Assembly (NCBI RefSeq): GCF_006968745.1
Contig: NZ_CP030118.1
Coordinates: forward strand, 744,001-808,000
Source of the DNA: Brasilonema sennae CENA114
GTDB taxonomy: Bacteria > Cyanobacteriota > Cyanobacteriia > Cyanobacteriales > Nostocaceae
Length of the DNA: 64,000 nucleotides
Reading direction: 5' to 3'
This document shows, one piece after another, positions 1 through 10,204 of the stretch. The notes below the pieces were generated by a model. It had not been told where the DNA came from, searched no databases, and worked only from the letters and a program-made list of their open reading frames with translations. The position numbers and the translations under genes are program-made. Numbering within the stretch: position 1 is the first letter of the stretch; each line of letters starts with the position of its first letter.

Positions 1-376
1 ATTATAAATTTGCTTAAAAGTTAAGATTCTTATCACTTTTACAACAGAAATGTTGTTGAAGTCAGAAGCCCAATCCCAATTAGTCAGCAGGTTTGAGCGA
101 TCGGACGATCGCACCTCTATTACAATTCTGTTAAATCCCATTTCTTAGGGCTACAAGTTCTGCGAAAATCAGAAACGATAAAAAAAACAAGCACTCGTAG
201 TGCTCTTATTATCAGATATATAGCAGTCCTAAATTATTTGTAAGATTTTCTCTTCTCTTTCTTGGCGTCCTTGGCGTCTTGGCGGTATGTCCTCCGGACA
301 CGCTGCGCGAACGATAATTCTCACAACTCATATAGGATTGCTATAGTTCATTTCATACAAAGGGAGAACATCAAAG
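1..376. other. Intergenic region upstream of chlB
   Basis: I see no convincing gene here. The stretch is AT-rich, and near 250-312 it carries a short low-complexity run (ggcgtcc/ggcgtct) followed by a fragment of the dispersed repeat ending in gctgcgcgaacg. It presumably contains the chlB promoter and leader, but I cannot place a transcription start. A purine-rich AGGGAGAA lies about 10 bases before the chlB ATG and is the likely ribosome-binding site. Confidence 0.5.
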
Positions 377-1903
377 ATGAAATTGGCTTACTGGATGTAT
401 GCAGGTCCCGCCCACATTGGTACTCTGCGGGTTGCCAGTTCCTTTAAAAATGTTCATGCGATCATGCACGCGCCCTTGGGTGATGACTACTTCAACGTTA
501 TGCGCTCTATGCTAGAACGGGAAAGGAACTTCACGCCAGTGACAGCCAGTATTGTTGATCGCAACGTTTTGGCACGGGGTTCGCAAGAAAAAGTGGTGGA
601 CAATATCACCCGCAAAGACGCGGAAGAACACCCAGACTTGATTGTGTTAACTCCCACCTGTACTTCCAGCATTTTACAAGAAGACTTAGCAAACTTTGTG
701 GAAAGGGCATCTCTGGAGGCGAAAGCGGATGTGCTACTGGCAGACGTGAACCACTACCGCGTGAATGAACTCCAAGCTGCCGATCGCACTCTCCAACAAA
801 TCGTCCAATACTACATCGAGAAAGCCCGCAAGAAAGGCCAACTGCCTGAAGGTAAAACCGAAAAGCCTTCTGTCAACATCATCGGTATTTCTACCCTCGG
901 TTTCCATAACCAGCACGACTGCACAGAACTCAAGCGGTTGATGGCTGACTTGGGTATTGAGGTGAATGCTGTGATTCCAGAAGGTGCTTCCGTTCACGAG
1001 TTGAAGAACCTGCCCCGCGCCTGGTTTAACCTTGTCCCTTACCGGGAACTTGGTGTGATGGCAGCTCGTTACCTTGAAGAACAATTCGGAATCCCAACCG
1101 TAGATATCACACCAATGGGTGTCGTAGAAACGGCTCGTTGTATCCGTAAAATTCAGCAGATAATTAATGCTCAAGGGGCGGATGTTGATTACGAAGAGTT
1201 TATCAACCAGCAAACTCTGTATGTATCACAGGCTGCATGGTTTTCTCGTTCGATTGACTGTCAAAACTTGACTGGTAAGAAAGCCGTTGTGTTTGGTGAT
1301 AGCACTCACGCAGCTGCTATGACTAAGATTCTGGCACGAGAAATGGGCATTCACGTTGTCTGGGCTGGAACTTACTGCAAATACGATGCGGAGTGGTTCA
1401 GCCAGCAGGTGAGCGAGTATTGTGATGAAGTGCTGATCACCGAGGATCATGGGGCAATTGGGGATGCGATCGCCCGCGTCGAACCTTCTGCGATCTTCGG
1501 TACCCAAATGGAACGCCACGTTGGTAAGCGTCTGGATATCCCCTGCGGTGTGATTGCTGCACCCATTCACATCCAGAACTTCCCCATCGGTTACAAACCA
1601 TTCATGGGTTACGAAGGAACAAATCAGATTGCCGATTTGGTCTACAATTCCTTTACCTTAGGAATGGAAGACCACCTGTTGGAAATCTTCGGCGGACATG
1701 ATACCAAGGAAGTCATTACCAAGGGCATTTCTGCTGATTCTGATTTGGGATGGACTAAGGATGCTCAAGCAGAATTGAACAAGGTTCCTGGCTTTGTGCG
1801 TGGTAAAGTCAAGCGCAACACCGAGAAATTTGCTCGCGAGCGGAATATGACTCAAATTACTCTGGAAGTGATGTACGCTGCGAAAGAAGCTGTGGGTGCA
1901 TAG
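377..1903 (+). CDS. chlB: Light-independent protochlorophyllide reductase subunit B
   Basis: ChlB forms the catalytic NB component of dark-operative protochlorophyllide oxidoreductase together with ChlN, reducing ring D of protochlorophyllide with electrons from ChlL. The 508-residue product starts [15 protein letters not shown] and is full length for the family. Asp36, in the segment HAPLGDDYF, matches the aspartate that acts with three ChlN cysteines as a ligand of the NB 4Fe-4S cluster. The conserved [13 protein letters not shown] segment follows near residue 95. The ATG at 377 is preceded by a purine-rich site. chlL and chlN are not in this window, so the gene stands alone here. Confidence 0.97.
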   Translation: MKLAYWMYAGPAHIGTLRVASSFKNVHAIMHAPLGDDYFNVMRSMLERERNFTPVTASIVDRNVLARGSQEKVVDNITRKDAEEHPDLIVLTPTCTSSILQEDLANFVERASLEAKADVLLADVNHYRVNELQAADRTLQQIVQYYIEKARKKGQLPEGKTEKPSVNIIGISTLGFHNQHDCTELKRLMADLGIEVNAVIPEGASVHELKNLPRAWFNLVPYRELGVMAARYLEEQFGIPTVDITPMGVVETARCIRKIQQIINAQGADVDYEEFINQQTLYVSQAAWFSRSIDCQNLTGKKAVVFGDSTHAAAMTKILAREMGIHVVWAGTYCKYDAEWFSQQVSEYCDEVLITEDHGAIGDAIARVEPSAIFGTQMERHVGKRLDIPCGVIAAPIHIQNFPIGYKPFMGYEGTNQIADLVYNSFTLGMEDHLLEIFGGHDTKEVITKGISADSDLGWTKDAQAELNKVPGFVRGKVKRNTEKFARERNMTQITLEVMYAAKEAVGA

Positions 1904-1910
1904 TACGTAG

Positions 1911-1934
1911 AGACGTTGCATTGCAACGTCTTTT
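1911..1934 (+). terminator. Rho-independent terminator after chlB
   Basis: A perfect 10-bp stem (AGACGTTGCA paired with TGCAACGTCT around a single T) begins 8 bases after the chlB stop and runs into a short T tract. Position and form fit a terminator for chlB. It also lies downstream of the leftward vapC, so it may act in both directions. Confidence 0.75.
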
Positions 1935-2004
1935 CCACTAATCATACATTTATGTTCGTACGTTCCCCACATCAATGCATAAAGCATTAGGAGCACCAGC
2001 ATAA

Positions 2005-2400
2005 TTATAAATACCAATCTGCGAGCACAAGTCCTGCAACCCTGGAAAACTCGTTGACATTATGAGTGACGAGAGTTGCCTGAAGTGCTATGGCTGTCCC
2101 AGCAATCAAAATATCGAGCGAACCTATGGGTGTACCTTGTTGCTCTAATTGAGCACGAATGGTTGCCGCAGCCAAAGCATGAGCTTGCTCAAACGACACC
2201 AGGTTAACTCGGCTCAACAGTTGCTGAAGTTGTTGGGTGCGTTTTGCAGGTGAGTTAGATTTGGCGATACCGACTTGTAATTCAAAGAAAACGATTGTGG
2301 AAATGACTATTTCTTGGGGAGAGACATTGGCAAGATTTTGAGCAACCTGTCCTTGACCTTTGAAGTAGTAGATCAGGGTGTTGGTATCCAAAACGTACAT
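2005..2400 (-). CDS. VapC-type PIN-domain ribonuclease toxin
   Basis: The 131-residue protein begins MYVLDTNTLIYYFKG, with the first PIN acidic residue at Asp5. It continues with an acidic segment STIVFFELQVG near residue 40, SLDILIAGTAIA near 98 and a C-terminal THNVNEFSRV. This order is that of VapC toxins of type II toxin-antitoxin systems, which cleave RNA using Mg2+ held by clustered acidic residues. The start codon directly follows the stop of the upstream antitoxin gene with no gap, so the two are co-translated. The RNA target cannot be told from sequence. Confidence 0.9.
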   Translation of the reverse strand: MYVLDTNTLIYYFKGQGQVAQNLANVSPQEIVISTIVFFELQVGIAKSNSPAKRTQQLQQLLSRVNLVSFEQAHALAAATIRAQLEQQGTPIGSLDILIAGTAIALQATLVTHNVNEFSRVAGLVLADWYL

Positions 2401-2649
2401 TTAGAGCCTCTCCCGTAGGATGTCCTGCCCCGAATTATCACGAATGTTTTCCAACGTAGGAAAGTCCTCTCCCCAACTTCCAGCTAAGGAATAAACCAGT
2501 TCAGCCCAAGGTACTGGAGCGACTGTACTACTGGGTTGATTAGAATTTAGATATTTAGCACGAATAGATTCAGCAAAAGTGAGAATCTCGCTGGCTTGGT
2601 CTTGAGGAAGAGATTTGACGAGTTCGTAAATCTGTTTAGCGATGGTCAT
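2401..2649 (-). CDS. Antitoxin of the VapBC-like pair (DUF2281-like)
   Basis: This 82-residue protein (from MTIAKQIYELVKSLPQDQA) has the helical N-terminus with the ILTFAESI segment seen in DUF2281-type antitoxins paired with PIN toxins. A short, probably disordered toxin-binding tail follows. The reading frame could extend upstream, but the ATG at 2649 gives the family start. Its stop touches the vapC start, the usual antitoxin-then-toxin arrangement. DNA binding and autoregulation are inferred from the family. Confidence 0.75.
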   Translation of the reverse strand: MTIAKQIYELVKSLPQDQASEILTFAESIRAKYLNSNQPSSTVAPVPWAELVYSLAGSWGEDFPTLENIRDNSGQDILRERL

Positions 2650-2813
2650 ACAGGTTCTCGATAAACTACATAACCTGAAGGGATGCAAACTCAATTATAT
2701 GAAACCAGAGCAGGTCTTGCCCTGCCACAACATAATTATCGACAAACACTTCTTGACAAGCAAAAACCTTTCCAATGCTAAAAATTGGAAAGAAACACTC
2801 CAGGGGTAGAAGG

Positions 2814-4049
2814 ATGATGAATTCACAGGAACGTCAAAAGAAGGTACAGCCACAAGAACATCCAAGAGATTGGTCATGGCCGTTTTGGCCTGCTGTACCA
2901 CTCTACCCCTACAACAAGCGGCGGACACTTCGTAGGGAAATAGTTAAGGACACTATCTGGACATTCGATCAACTTCAAGGCATCCTCTACACTATCGTAC
3001 CGATTCGTATGACCGTCGTAAAGCTCTGGGCAGGGGGTCTACTTGTCTATGCCCCTGTTGCTCCGACGACTGAGTGTGTGCGCTTGGTGAACGAGTTGGT
3101 GGCTGTTCACGGTGAAGTTAAGTATATCATTCTGCCAACGAGTTCTGGTTTGGAGCACAAAGTTTTCGTTGGTCCCTTTGCCAGACGCTTTCCAAACGCA
3201 CAGGTTTTCATTGCCCCGCATCAGTGGAGTTTGCCGTTCAACCTACCGTTGAGTTGGCTTGGCTTTCCTCAAAAACGAACCCAAGTGCTGCCAGAGGACA
3301 GCAAACAAGCGCCCTTTGGTGATGAGTTTGATTATGCAGTGTTGGACATCAACTTGGGACGGGGTTCTTTTGCGGAAGTAGCGGTTTTCCACAGGCGATC
3401 GCGGACTGTGCTTGTAACTGATTCTGTTTTATCTGTACCAGAAGAACCACCGGCGATCGCTCAATTAGATCCATATCCCTTGCTGTTTCACGCTAGAGAA
3501 AATGCCTTCGAGGCGATCGAGGACAATCAAGCAAACCGCCGCAAAGGATGGCAACGCATTTGTTTATTTGCAGTTTACTTTCGTCCCAGTATGCTAGAGG
3601 TAACTGGAATGGTGCAGACGTTTCGCGATACTTTTCAAGCACCAAACCACTCACCAAAGGCGTACTTTGGTTTATTTCCATTTCGCTGGAAACAGAACTG
3701 GAAGCACTCATTCGATACCCTACGAGGAAATGGGCGTCCATTTGTCGCACCGATTCTGCAAATCTTCATTTTTCCCCAAGCACCGAGACAAGTACTCAAC
3801 TGGGCTGACAAAGTTGCAACTTGGGATTTTGGGCGAATTATTTCCTGTCACTTTGATTCGGCAATTGAAGCTGTTCCCCGTCAATTTCGGCAAGCATTTG
3901 CTTTCCTTGAGAAGAAACCTTTGGCATGTGAAGAATCATTTGGAAGTTCAAGTCAGCCTTTGGTGGAGGAAGACTTTAAATTCATCAAAGAACTTGAGGG
4001 GAATCTGGTTAGGCGCGGAATCGCCACACCAGCTAAAGAGAAGATTTGA
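2814..4049 (+). CDS. DUF4336 family protein
   Basis: A protein of about 411 residues belonging to the cyanobacterial/plastid DUF4336 group. It contains GGLLVYAPVAPT, LPTSSGLEHKVF and FIAPHQWSLPFN, which resemble a degenerate metallo-beta-lactamase fold without an obvious full metal-binding HxHxDH motif. No signal peptide is evident. Two ATGs lie side by side at 2814 and 2817 after an AGAAGG box, so the exact start is uncertain, and an in-frame ATG at 2775 is less likely. Molecular function is unknown. It is transcribed away from the vapBC-like pair. Confidence 0.75.
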   Translation: MMNSQERQKKVQPQEHPRDWSWPFWPAVPLYPYNKRRTLRREIVKDTIWTFDQLQGILYTIVPIRMTVVKLWAGGLLVYAPVAPTTECVRLVNELVAVHGEVKYIILPTSSGLEHKVFVGPFARRFPNAQVFIAPHQWSLPFNLPLSWLGFPQKRTQVLPEDSKQAPFGDEFDYAVLDINLGRGSFAEVAVFHRRSRTVLVTDSVLSVPEEPPAIAQLDPYPLLFHARENAFEAIEDNQANRRKGWQRICLFAVYFRPSMLEVTGMVQTFRDTFQAPNHSPKAYFGLFPFRWKQNWKHSFDTLRGNGRPFVAPILQIFIFPQAPRQVLNWADKVATWDFGRIISCHFDSAIEAVPRQFRQAFAFLEKKPLACEESFGSSSQPLVEEDFKFIKELEGNLVRRGIATPAKEKI

Positions 4050-4212
4050 TCGATACATCTATAAAATGAAAAAACACAAAACTATAGTTACGCCCGAATC
4101 AAACAAAACCCCGGTATGAATTACGTAAGCAATTGCAAACTGCTTCAATCACAAGTGTTTCAGCTTTCTTTAGTACCATTTGTATCAGAGATATTAAGGA
4201 AAATTAATATTT

Positions 4213-4725
4213 ATGAAATTACCCCAACAAAAAACTTTTAAGATGAGAAAAGCGTCTGTGATTCTCCCCTTAGCTATCCTGGCTTTTGGCAGTGTAGTTG
4301 TTAACAGCCAAGAAAGCCCCTCACCCAATACTTACACTCAATCTGTTAGGCGTGAAGTTTTAGCGAGTGGTTATCCGACTCAAGATCAAAAGCAGATTCT
4401 TGAGCTTGTACGCTATACAATCGCACCAAGAACAAAACTCCCTACTCATATTCATCCGGGAATGCAGATTGAACGAGTAGAAGCGGGAACTTTAACTTAT
4501 ACTGTTGTGCAAGGAGAGGCTAAAGTAACGAAAGCTAATGGCACACAATTGATTCTTCAAAAAGGGAAAACTATACAGCTTACAGTAGGAGATTCTTTAG
4601 TTGAACCTGCTGGAATGGTTCATTATGGAGAAAACCTAACAAACAAACCGATTATTCTATTATCTGCTTCTCTATTTGATGCTAATCAACCAAAATCTAT
4701 TTTAATCAATCCTGAAAACAGATGA
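4213..4725 (+). CDS. Secreted cupin-domain protein
   Basis: The 170-residue product starts with a charged N-terminus and a hydrophobic stretch (ASVILPLAILAFGSVVV), a probable signal peptide or membrane anchor ending near residue 33. The remainder is one cupin barrel: HIHPGMQIERVEAG near residues 80-93 supplies His, His and Glu metal ligands, and MVHYGEN near 136 supplies the second-motif His. It may bind a metal in the periplasm. The substrate is unknown. It stands alone, with the next gene on the opposite strand. Confidence 0.8.
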   Translation: MKLPQQKTFKMRKASVILPLAILAFGSVVVNSQESPSPNTYTQSVRREVLASGYPTQDQKQILELVRYTIAPRTKLPTHIHPGMQIERVEAGTLTYTVVQGEAKVTKANGTQLILQKGKTIQLTVGDSLVEPAGMVHYGENLTNKPIILLSASLFDANQPKSILINPENR

Positions 4726-4807
4726 AATTGCCGCAACTTCAGCCTCAATCCTTCCACAATGATTGTCTTGGGTGCTTAATTATAAACAAGGTAGGACTTA
4801 ACGGAGT

Positions 4808-5944
4808 TTAGACTTTGAAAAACCATCGCCGCTGATACATCACATAGGCGATCGCCACCCAAAGTAACACAGTGACAATGGCGAAAAGTAAAGAACCATT
4901 CATCGCACCAGCCCAAGATGCGAATACATTCTGGTAAATCCAATCATAAGTGTTGGGAGCATTTTCCCCAGAACCAACTTTAGTTCTCACCAAGATTTTA
5001 ATCAGCAGTACAGAAGCAACAAAAAGGGAAATTGCATTTAATCCCAGCACTTCAAAAGGTTTATCCCAACGCCGTACCCGCCGCACTTCAATAAGTTCAT
5101 AACAAGCTGCAAGTAACAATAATGCCCAACCACTAGTAAAAATTACATAAGAACTCGTCCATAGCTTTTTGTTAATCGGGAATGTCCAGCCCCATGCCCA
5201 ACCAATAATTAAGCAACCAATACCAAATAATACTAAACCTATGCTTGTACGAGATTTAACTGGCTGAGCGCGTATCCATTGTCCAGCGAAATATCCAGCC
5301 AATACACTCACAATAGCGGGAATAGTGCCAAAAAGTCCCTCTGGATCTCCTAAATTTTTAAAACCATCACCCTTGTAAAGATGTGCTTGAGGAATAATTA
5401 AACGGTCTATATAAGCACCGAAATTTCCCTCTCGCGTCAGCACTCCAGCGCCATAACCGGGAACGGGTACATACATCATTGCTAACCAGTAGCCGATGAG
5501 TAACACTCCTGCCAGTATCCATTGTCCTTTACGTGGGAGTTTAAGGACAGCAACAGAAGCAAGGAGATATGTCAAGCTAATGCGTTGCAACACTCCCATA
5601 ATGCGGATACTACTCAAATCAAAAGTCCAAGGACCTTTATTCCAAAAACCATTGAGTAATAATCCTAAAGCGAATAAAATCGCAGCGCGACGCAAAATAC
5701 GCAAGTAAACAGGCGCTGTGGGTTTATTGTCGCCAGTGTACTTTGACAAGGAGAAAGTCATCGCCACACCAACGATAAACAAGAAGAAAGGAAAGACTAA
5801 ATCAGTTGGGGTACAGCCGTGCCAATCTGCATGGAGTAATGGAGGGTAGACTTTTGATTCGTCGGCAACACCCGCCATGTTAACAAGAATCATGGCTGCG
5901 ATAGTGATGCCGCGAAAAACATCAAGTGAAGTGAGACGACCCAT
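4808..5944 (-). CDS. Membrane acyltransferase-like protein (DUF5009/NagX-like, COG4299-type)
   Basis: This 378-residue integral membrane protein opens with GRLTSLDVFRGITIAAMI and continues with PTDLVFPFFLFIVGVAM. That is the signature of proteins related to heparan-alpha-glucosaminide N-acetyltransferase (DUF5009/YeiB-like). About ten hydrophobic segments are visible. By family it may transfer an acyl group to a sugar at the membrane, but the substrate here is not known. It is transcribed divergently from the peroxiredoxin gene, with a shared AT-rich upstream region of about 170 bp. Confidence 0.82.
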   Translation of the reverse strand: MGRLTSLDVFRGITIAAMILVNMAGVADESKVYPPLLHADWHGCTPTDLVFPFFLFIVGVAMTFSLSKYTGDNKPTAPVYLRILRRAAILFALGLLLNGFWNKGPWTFDLSSIRIMGVLQRISLTYLLASVAVLKLPRKGQWILAGVLLIGYWLAMMYVPVPGYGAGVLTREGNFGAYIDRLIIPQAHLYKGDGFKNLGDPEGLFGTIPAIVSVLAGYFAGQWIRAQPVKSRTSIGLVLFGIGCLIIGWAWGWTFPINKKLWTSSYVIFTSGWALLLLAACYELIEVRRVRRWDKPFEVLGLNAISLFVASVLLIKILVRTKVGSGENAPNTYDWIYQNVFASWAGAMNGSLLFAIVTVLLWVAIAYVMYQRRWFFKV

Positions 5945-6113
5945 AAGCGGAATTTTGCATTGAATAATACAAACTACTCCGCTTTGTATAGATAATCAAG
6001 ATAAATTCGTAGAATGAAATACAAGTTAAAATTTTGTTAACACAAATTTTGCATTAGGTATCTTTTGCCCATATGCAATTTTTAATTGAAATTTTGAAAT
6101 TGAATTGAAATCT

Positions 6114-6572
6114 ATGCCAGTAAAAGTAGGAGACACAGCCCCCAATTTTACATTACCGTCCCAGAACGGTACACCTGTGAGCCTGGAAGATTTTCGTGGC
6201 AAACCAGTCGTCCTGTACTTTTACCCCAAGGACGACACACCAGGATGTACAACTCAGTCGTGCGCTTTTCGCGACCAGTACGAAGTCTTTAAAACAGCAG
6301 GCGCAGAAGTCATTGGTGTGAGTGGTGACTCACCCGAGTCTCACCAGAAATTTGCCGCCAAGTACCAACTACCTTTTACCCTTTTAAGCGATAAAGGCGA
6401 CCAAGTGCGTAAGCAATACGGCGCAACTACAGCCTTCGGTTTGATTCCCGGTCGGGTGAGTTATGTTATTGATAACCAAGGAGTTGTACAGTATGTCTTT
6501 GACTCAATGTTTAACTTCAAAGGTCACGTCGAGGAAGCAATCAAAACGTTGCAACAACTGCAAACAGCTTAA
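6114..6572 (+). CDS. prxQ: Peroxiredoxin Q / bacterioferritin comigratory protein
   Basis: A thiol peroxidase of 152 residues that reduces H2O2 and organic hydroperoxides, usually recycled by thioredoxin. The motif DTPGCTTQSCAFRD places the peroxidatic Cys at 45 and the resolving Cys at 50, the five-residue spacing typical of PrxQ/BCP. A TTG nine bases upstream is in frame, but the ATG at 6114 gives the family start MPVKVGDTAPNF. It is followed by a strong hairpin shared with the convergent hpf gene. Confidence 0.95.
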   Translation: MPVKVGDTAPNFTLPSQNGTPVSLEDFRGKPVVLYFYPKDDTPGCTTQSCAFRDQYEVFKTAGAEVIGVSGDSPESHQKFAAKYQLPFTLLSDKGDQVRKQYGATTAFGLIPGRVSYVIDNQGVVQYVFDSMFNFKGHVEEAIKTLQQLQTA

Positions 6573-6615
6573 TAAGTCCTGGATGATGAAGAAAGCTAGA
6601 TTTTAAAATAGGGTA

Positions 6616-6650
6616 AGTGGAGCGATCGCCTAAAGTGCGATCGCTCCACT
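6616..6650. terminator. Bidirectional terminator-like hairpin between prxQ and hpf
   Basis: A 14-bp perfect inverted repeat (AGTGGAGCGATCGC and its complement, 7-base loop) sits between two convergent genes. The stem is built on the HIP1 octamer GCGATCGC, one copy in each arm. It lacks a long T tract, so termination is inferred from position. Confidence 0.6.
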
Positions 6651-6671
6651 CACCTTACTTGCTCTTAGATC

Positions 6672-7322
6672 TTACTTGTGGAAAGATTTCTCCGGCATAC
6701 CAACCTCACCATTGCTTGTCTTGCCGTTCTTGCCGTTGGTATGACCATTATTAGTATGACGTGGTTGAATCACGCCATAACCGCCGTGATTGCGTTCGTA
6801 AATCACATTGATTTCGCCAGTATCCACATTGTGGAACATATAAAAGTCGTGTCCTACCAATTGCAGATGTTCTAATGCTTCTGCCATAGTCATCGGAGGC
6901 ATGGCAAAATATTTACAACGGACCACTTCTTCAGGTAGTTCTGGAGTGCGATCGCCAATTAAATCTGTGACGACTGCCTCTTGAACAACTCCTTCAATTG
7001 TTTCTTGGGCGTGTGTTTTCTTCTCTTGACGCCGCTCTTTATATTTACGCAGCCGACGGGCAATTTTGTCTGACACCAAATCTATACTGGCGTAGAGGTT
7101 CTCGCTACTCTCCTCAGCACGAATAACACTGCCATTGGCATAAATAGTGACTTCAGCCGCCTGCCTGGGATTAATTCGGGGATTACGAGCTACGCTCAAA
7201 TGCACATCCACTTCATGGGTGATGTTTTGATAATGACTTGCCGCCTTTTCAATTTTTTGATGCACATAATCCCTAATCGCATCGGTGATTTCAATATTTT
7301 TGCTGTGGATGACAAGCTTCAT
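6672..7322 (-). CDS. hpf: Long-form ribosome hibernation promoting factor (LrtA/HPF)
   Basis: A 216-residue long HPF. The N-terminal ribosome-binding domain ([20 protein letters not shown], then [13 protein letters not shown]) sits in the 30S decoding region. After a linker, the C-terminal domain ([20 protein letters not shown] near 140, then [17 protein letters not shown]) mediates 100S dimer formation in long HPFs. In cyanobacteria this is the light-repressed lrtA gene. The roughly 500-bp gene-free stretch upstream may hold a long leader. The extra Asn/Gly-rich tail is unremarkable. Confidence 0.95.
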   Translation of the reverse strand: MKLVIHSKNIEITDAIRDYVHQKIEKAASHYQNITHEVDVHLSVARNPRINPRQAAEVTIYANGSVIRAEESSENLYASIDLVSDKIARRLRKYKERRQEKKTHAQETIEGVVQEAVVTDLIGDRTPELPEEVVRCKYFAMPPMTMAEALEHLQLVGHDFYMFHNVDTGEINVIYERNHGGYGVIQPRHTNNGHTNGKNGKTSNGEVGMPEKSFHK

Positions 7323-7862
7323 GTAAACTCTCCCGCTCTATGTTTTTTTGTGAATTTTGTTTCGGATGACAAGGAAATGCGGTAAGATCTATGATTGCCG
7401 CCAGAATCTATCGTCAACGGATTTAGACTGACTACATCTAAGTTTTTGTGAGGTTTCGCCCATCTTTACCTCACGAACCTCTGCTGTGATTCCAATCGGT
7501 TGAAAAGCAATCAGAGATTACGCAGATTTCTTTGGTTTTTTGCTTGGTGAAGCCTTAATCGTTTTTCCTAAAATACACAAGTCTTTTTGCAATTCTTAAT
7601 TTTGTATTTTCTGTCAACCATTGTTTAGGCGTCATCACCCAGTAGACTTATTTCTTTTTTGTTGGTGTGACAGTTCTTTTGTGAGAATTCCTCCCAACTC
7701 CATTGAGGTTATATATTCAAAATTAGCATCTTGTATTTTGGAAAACCAATTCCTTGACTTTCCTTTAAAATCCTTTGCATAGCTTGACATTTTTCACACC
7801 CTATTGGTTACAAGAGATACATTTTGCTCTGTATTCTGGTTGATTTTTTCTTTGTTTGTAAC
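7323..7862. other. Gene-free region between hpf and lipB
   Basis: About 540 bp of AT-rich sequence with no supported gene. It separates divergent hpf and lipB and so must hold both promoters. Long structured leaders are known for cyanobacterial lrtA transcripts, which would fit this gap, but I see no strong hairpin to name. Confidence 0.4.
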
Positions 7863-8567
7863 ATGTCTTTGCACAACAATCGATGTTTGCTATATAACCA
7901 AGTAGTGATACCATACTCAGAGGCGCTGATATGGCAGCGCACCCTTCTAGCTGAGCGCATTCAAAACCCAAGCCTGGAAGATGTGCTAATCTTGCTAGAA
8001 CATCCGCCTGTCTACACTTTGGGGCAAGGAGCCAATTCAGAATTTCTCAAATTTGACCAGACGACAAGTACCTATGAAGTGCATCGAGTTGAACGAGGTG
8101 GCGAAGTCACATACCATTGTCCCGGTCAACTGGTAGGATACCCAATTTTAAATTTGCAACATTACCATAAAGACTTACATTGGTACTTGCGTCAACTAGA
8201 AGAAGTCTTAATTCGTACACTCAAAATGTATGGCTTACAAGGAGAACGCAATCCTGGTTTTACTGGTGTTTGGTTAGAAGGGCGCAAAGTTGCTGCGATC
8301 GGTATTAAAGTCAGCCGTTGGATAACCATGCACGGCTTTGCATTAAATGTTTGTCCTGACATGAGCGGATTTGAGCGTATTGTACCCTGTGGTATTGCTG
8401 ATAAACCTGTGGGTAGTTTAGCTCAGTGGATTCCTGATATTTCTTTATTGGAGGTACGCGCTCATGTGGCAAAGTGCTTTGCAGAAGTTTTTGAGGTTGA
8501 ATTGATTGGTGATGATGTAAATGGAAGTTCTATCAGGTGCAAGTGGCAGGATGATAACCGCTTCTAA
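7863..8567 (+). CDS. lipB: Octanoyl-[ACP]:protein N-octanoyltransferase LipB
   Basis: Transfers octanoyl groups from acyl carrier protein to lipoyl domains, the first step of lipoate synthesis. The 234-residue protein has the core [17 protein letters not shown] near residues 78-94, [14 protein letters not shown] carrying the catalytic Lys, and [14 protein letters not shown] carrying the catalytic Cys. An in-frame ATG at 7824 would add 13 hydrophobic residues. I prefer 7863 because it gives the usual family length. Confidence 0.95.
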   Translation: MSLHNNRCLLYNQVVIPYSEALIWQRTLLAERIQNPSLEDVLILLEHPPVYTLGQGANSEFLKFDQTTSTYEVHRVERGGEVTYHCPGQLVGYPILNLQHYHKDLHWYLRQLEEVLIRTLKMYGLQGERNPGFTGVWLEGRKVAAIGIKVSRWITMHGFALNVCPDMSGFERIVPCGIADKPVGSLAQWIPDISLLEVRAHVAKCFAEVFEVELIGDDVNGSSIRCKWQDDNRF

Positions 8568-9354
8568 AAACCTACGCATATCTACGTATAAATTCGTAAA
8601 TATAAGCAAGTCCAACTCTACGGTGTAAGTTCGCTCAATAACAAGTGCCTTTGGAGCTTGGTTCCCTTGCCTCGTGGCGCGGGTTCCTTGACCTCTAATC
8701 CCCAGTTAGAGATACTGAAATGAATTTCAGTACGAGACTTAAAAAAATATTCAATTTTTTGTTATTAGTTTGTGCCAAGTGTTTCAAGGGTTTCATGCCT
8801 GAGTTACTTTTGCATCCCGCACTAATCAAGCGTAATTGTATTATACACCTCCATCTGCAAAATTTTGGAAAAATCTTGGCAAAAATTCCAAGATTTGCCT
8901 AGATATGCAGAAAATTTATCGATCAGCAGGCAACCCCTGATAGCGTTTGTGATAGGCGTAGCCGTAGATGTGGTATTGAGCACGGGCGTTTTGACACATC
9001 TGTCCTTTCAGGCAGAACCAGGATCTATATAATACCAATTCAGTAAATATGTCATTGTTGCTTAAATTTATGTGACTTCTACGAAACTTTGCGAGTACCG
9101 GAAACTTTTCAAAGCCACGCAATAAGGAGGTTATCAGCAGCCCGTTGAGTGTACTGAGCAATGTAGTCTCAGACGTCATCAAATCACTGCTAATTAAGCT
9201 TCATTGCTGAGTTGAAAAGTAGGGCGACGACTCCATACGTAACAGGTTTAGAACATCGTGACTGATCTTAATCTTTTTTAAATTATTAAATACATAAAAA
9301 TATACGTATAATAGCTGAGTAAATTTACAACTTTCGCCAATAACTGGGGGGCAC
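8568..9354. other. Gene-free region between lipB and the peptidoglycan-binding protein gene
   Basis: About 790 bp without a supported gene. Reading frames of 60-88 codons exist at 8720-8902 (+) and 8916-9182 (-), but they lack recognisable domains or good ribosome-binding sites. The stretch looks like decayed DNA. The segment near 9270-9310 is very AT-rich and may hold the promoter of the following gene. Confidence 0.4.
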
Positions 9355-9810
9355 ATGGTAGTATCAGTTCTCAAGGAAGGCTCTACGGGACCAGAAGTCA
9401 TAGATTTGCAGTTTATACTGAAATTTAGAGATGGAAAGAACGAGTTTGATCCAGGTGTAACAGACGGGTCGTTTGGTTCTAAAACTAAAGCTGCAGTGGT
9501 AAAGTTTCAGCAGAGTAGAAAGCTTACTGCTGATGGGATTGTAGGGGGAAAAACGTGGGAGGCTTTACGTCCTCGCTCTGATTGGCCGAAACAACCAGGA
9601 GAATTTTTGAGAGAAGGCGAAAAGGGCGAAGTCGTGAAACAACTCCAGGAAGGTTTAAAATCTGACGATGTTTATACCGGTGCCATAGACGGTATATTTG
9701 GTTCAAACACAAAAGCAGCCGTCATTAAAACACAAAAGTCTGGTGAGATAGACTCTAATACGGTAGGGGTTGTTGGTCCACTCACGTGGGGTGGAATTAT
9801 CGGCGATTAA
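9355..9810 (+). CDS. Protein with two peptidoglycan-binding domains
   Basis: A 151-residue protein made of two PG_binding_1 units. The first (residues about 5-67) contains FGSKTKAAVVKFQQSRKLTA followed by DGIVGGKTWEAL. The second (about 78-148) contains FGSNTKAAVIKTQKSGEID, then VGVVGPLTWGGI. No signal peptide, transmembrane segment or catalytic domain is visible, so it is a stand-alone wall-binding protein or needs a partner. A ribosome-binding site is weak (GGGGG just upstream). Confidence 0.85.
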   Translation: MVVSVLKEGSTGPEVIDLQFILKFRDGKNEFDPGVTDGSFGSKTKAAVVKFQQSRKLTADGIVGGKTWEALRPRSDWPKQPGEFLREGEKGEVVKQLQEGLKSDDVYTGAIDGIFGSNTKAAVIKTQKSGEIDSNTVGVVGPLTWGGIIGD

Positions 9811-10192
9811 TACAACAAGCTGTGTGAGAAGGAGTCAGAATTCAGAATATCCCCACGGATGAATCCGGAGGTAACAGGTGCGCGAAAATGCTTTTCTTCT
9901 CCACGGATGAATCCGGGGGCTATGCCTACGGCACGCTGAGTCGCAAGGGGACACCCTGCGCGAACGCTATTAAACCACTATTCATCCAACGACTTCTTTG
10001 ATCATGTCTTAGCTTGAATTGGTCGCTGATGATGCTGTAAGTAAACTACCTACGGTTGCTATTAGTCGGGGGATGTTGCGTTTTTAACCCACAATTCCTG
10101 AGGTAGCGCGTTGGGCGGGTTTCCCGACTTGTAGCGCCTGCCGTCTCGACGCCATAATCTTTGATTTGGCGCGAGCCTCCTTGCGGAAATAG
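9811..10192. repeat. Intergenic repeats (two copies of a 16-bp palindrome-like unit)
   Basis: The unit ccacggatgaatccgg occurs at 9853-9868 and 9901-9916. Each contains a short inverted repeat (CGGAT/ATCCG). Sequence from about 9917 on resembles the dispersed family seen elsewhere in the window (ctacggcacgctg, ccctgcgcgaacg). No gene is supported. Confidence 0.6.
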
Positions 10193-10204
10193 GTGAAGAA
10201 AAGT

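Noticed and set aside
8720..8902. 60-codon reading frame between lipB and the peptidoglycan-binding protein gene
   Set aside because: No recognisable domain, low-complexity composition and no good ribosome-binding site. Not supported as a gene.
8916..9182. 88-codon reading frame on the minus strand
   Set aside because: The translation resembles no family, and the frame crosses repeat-like sequence.
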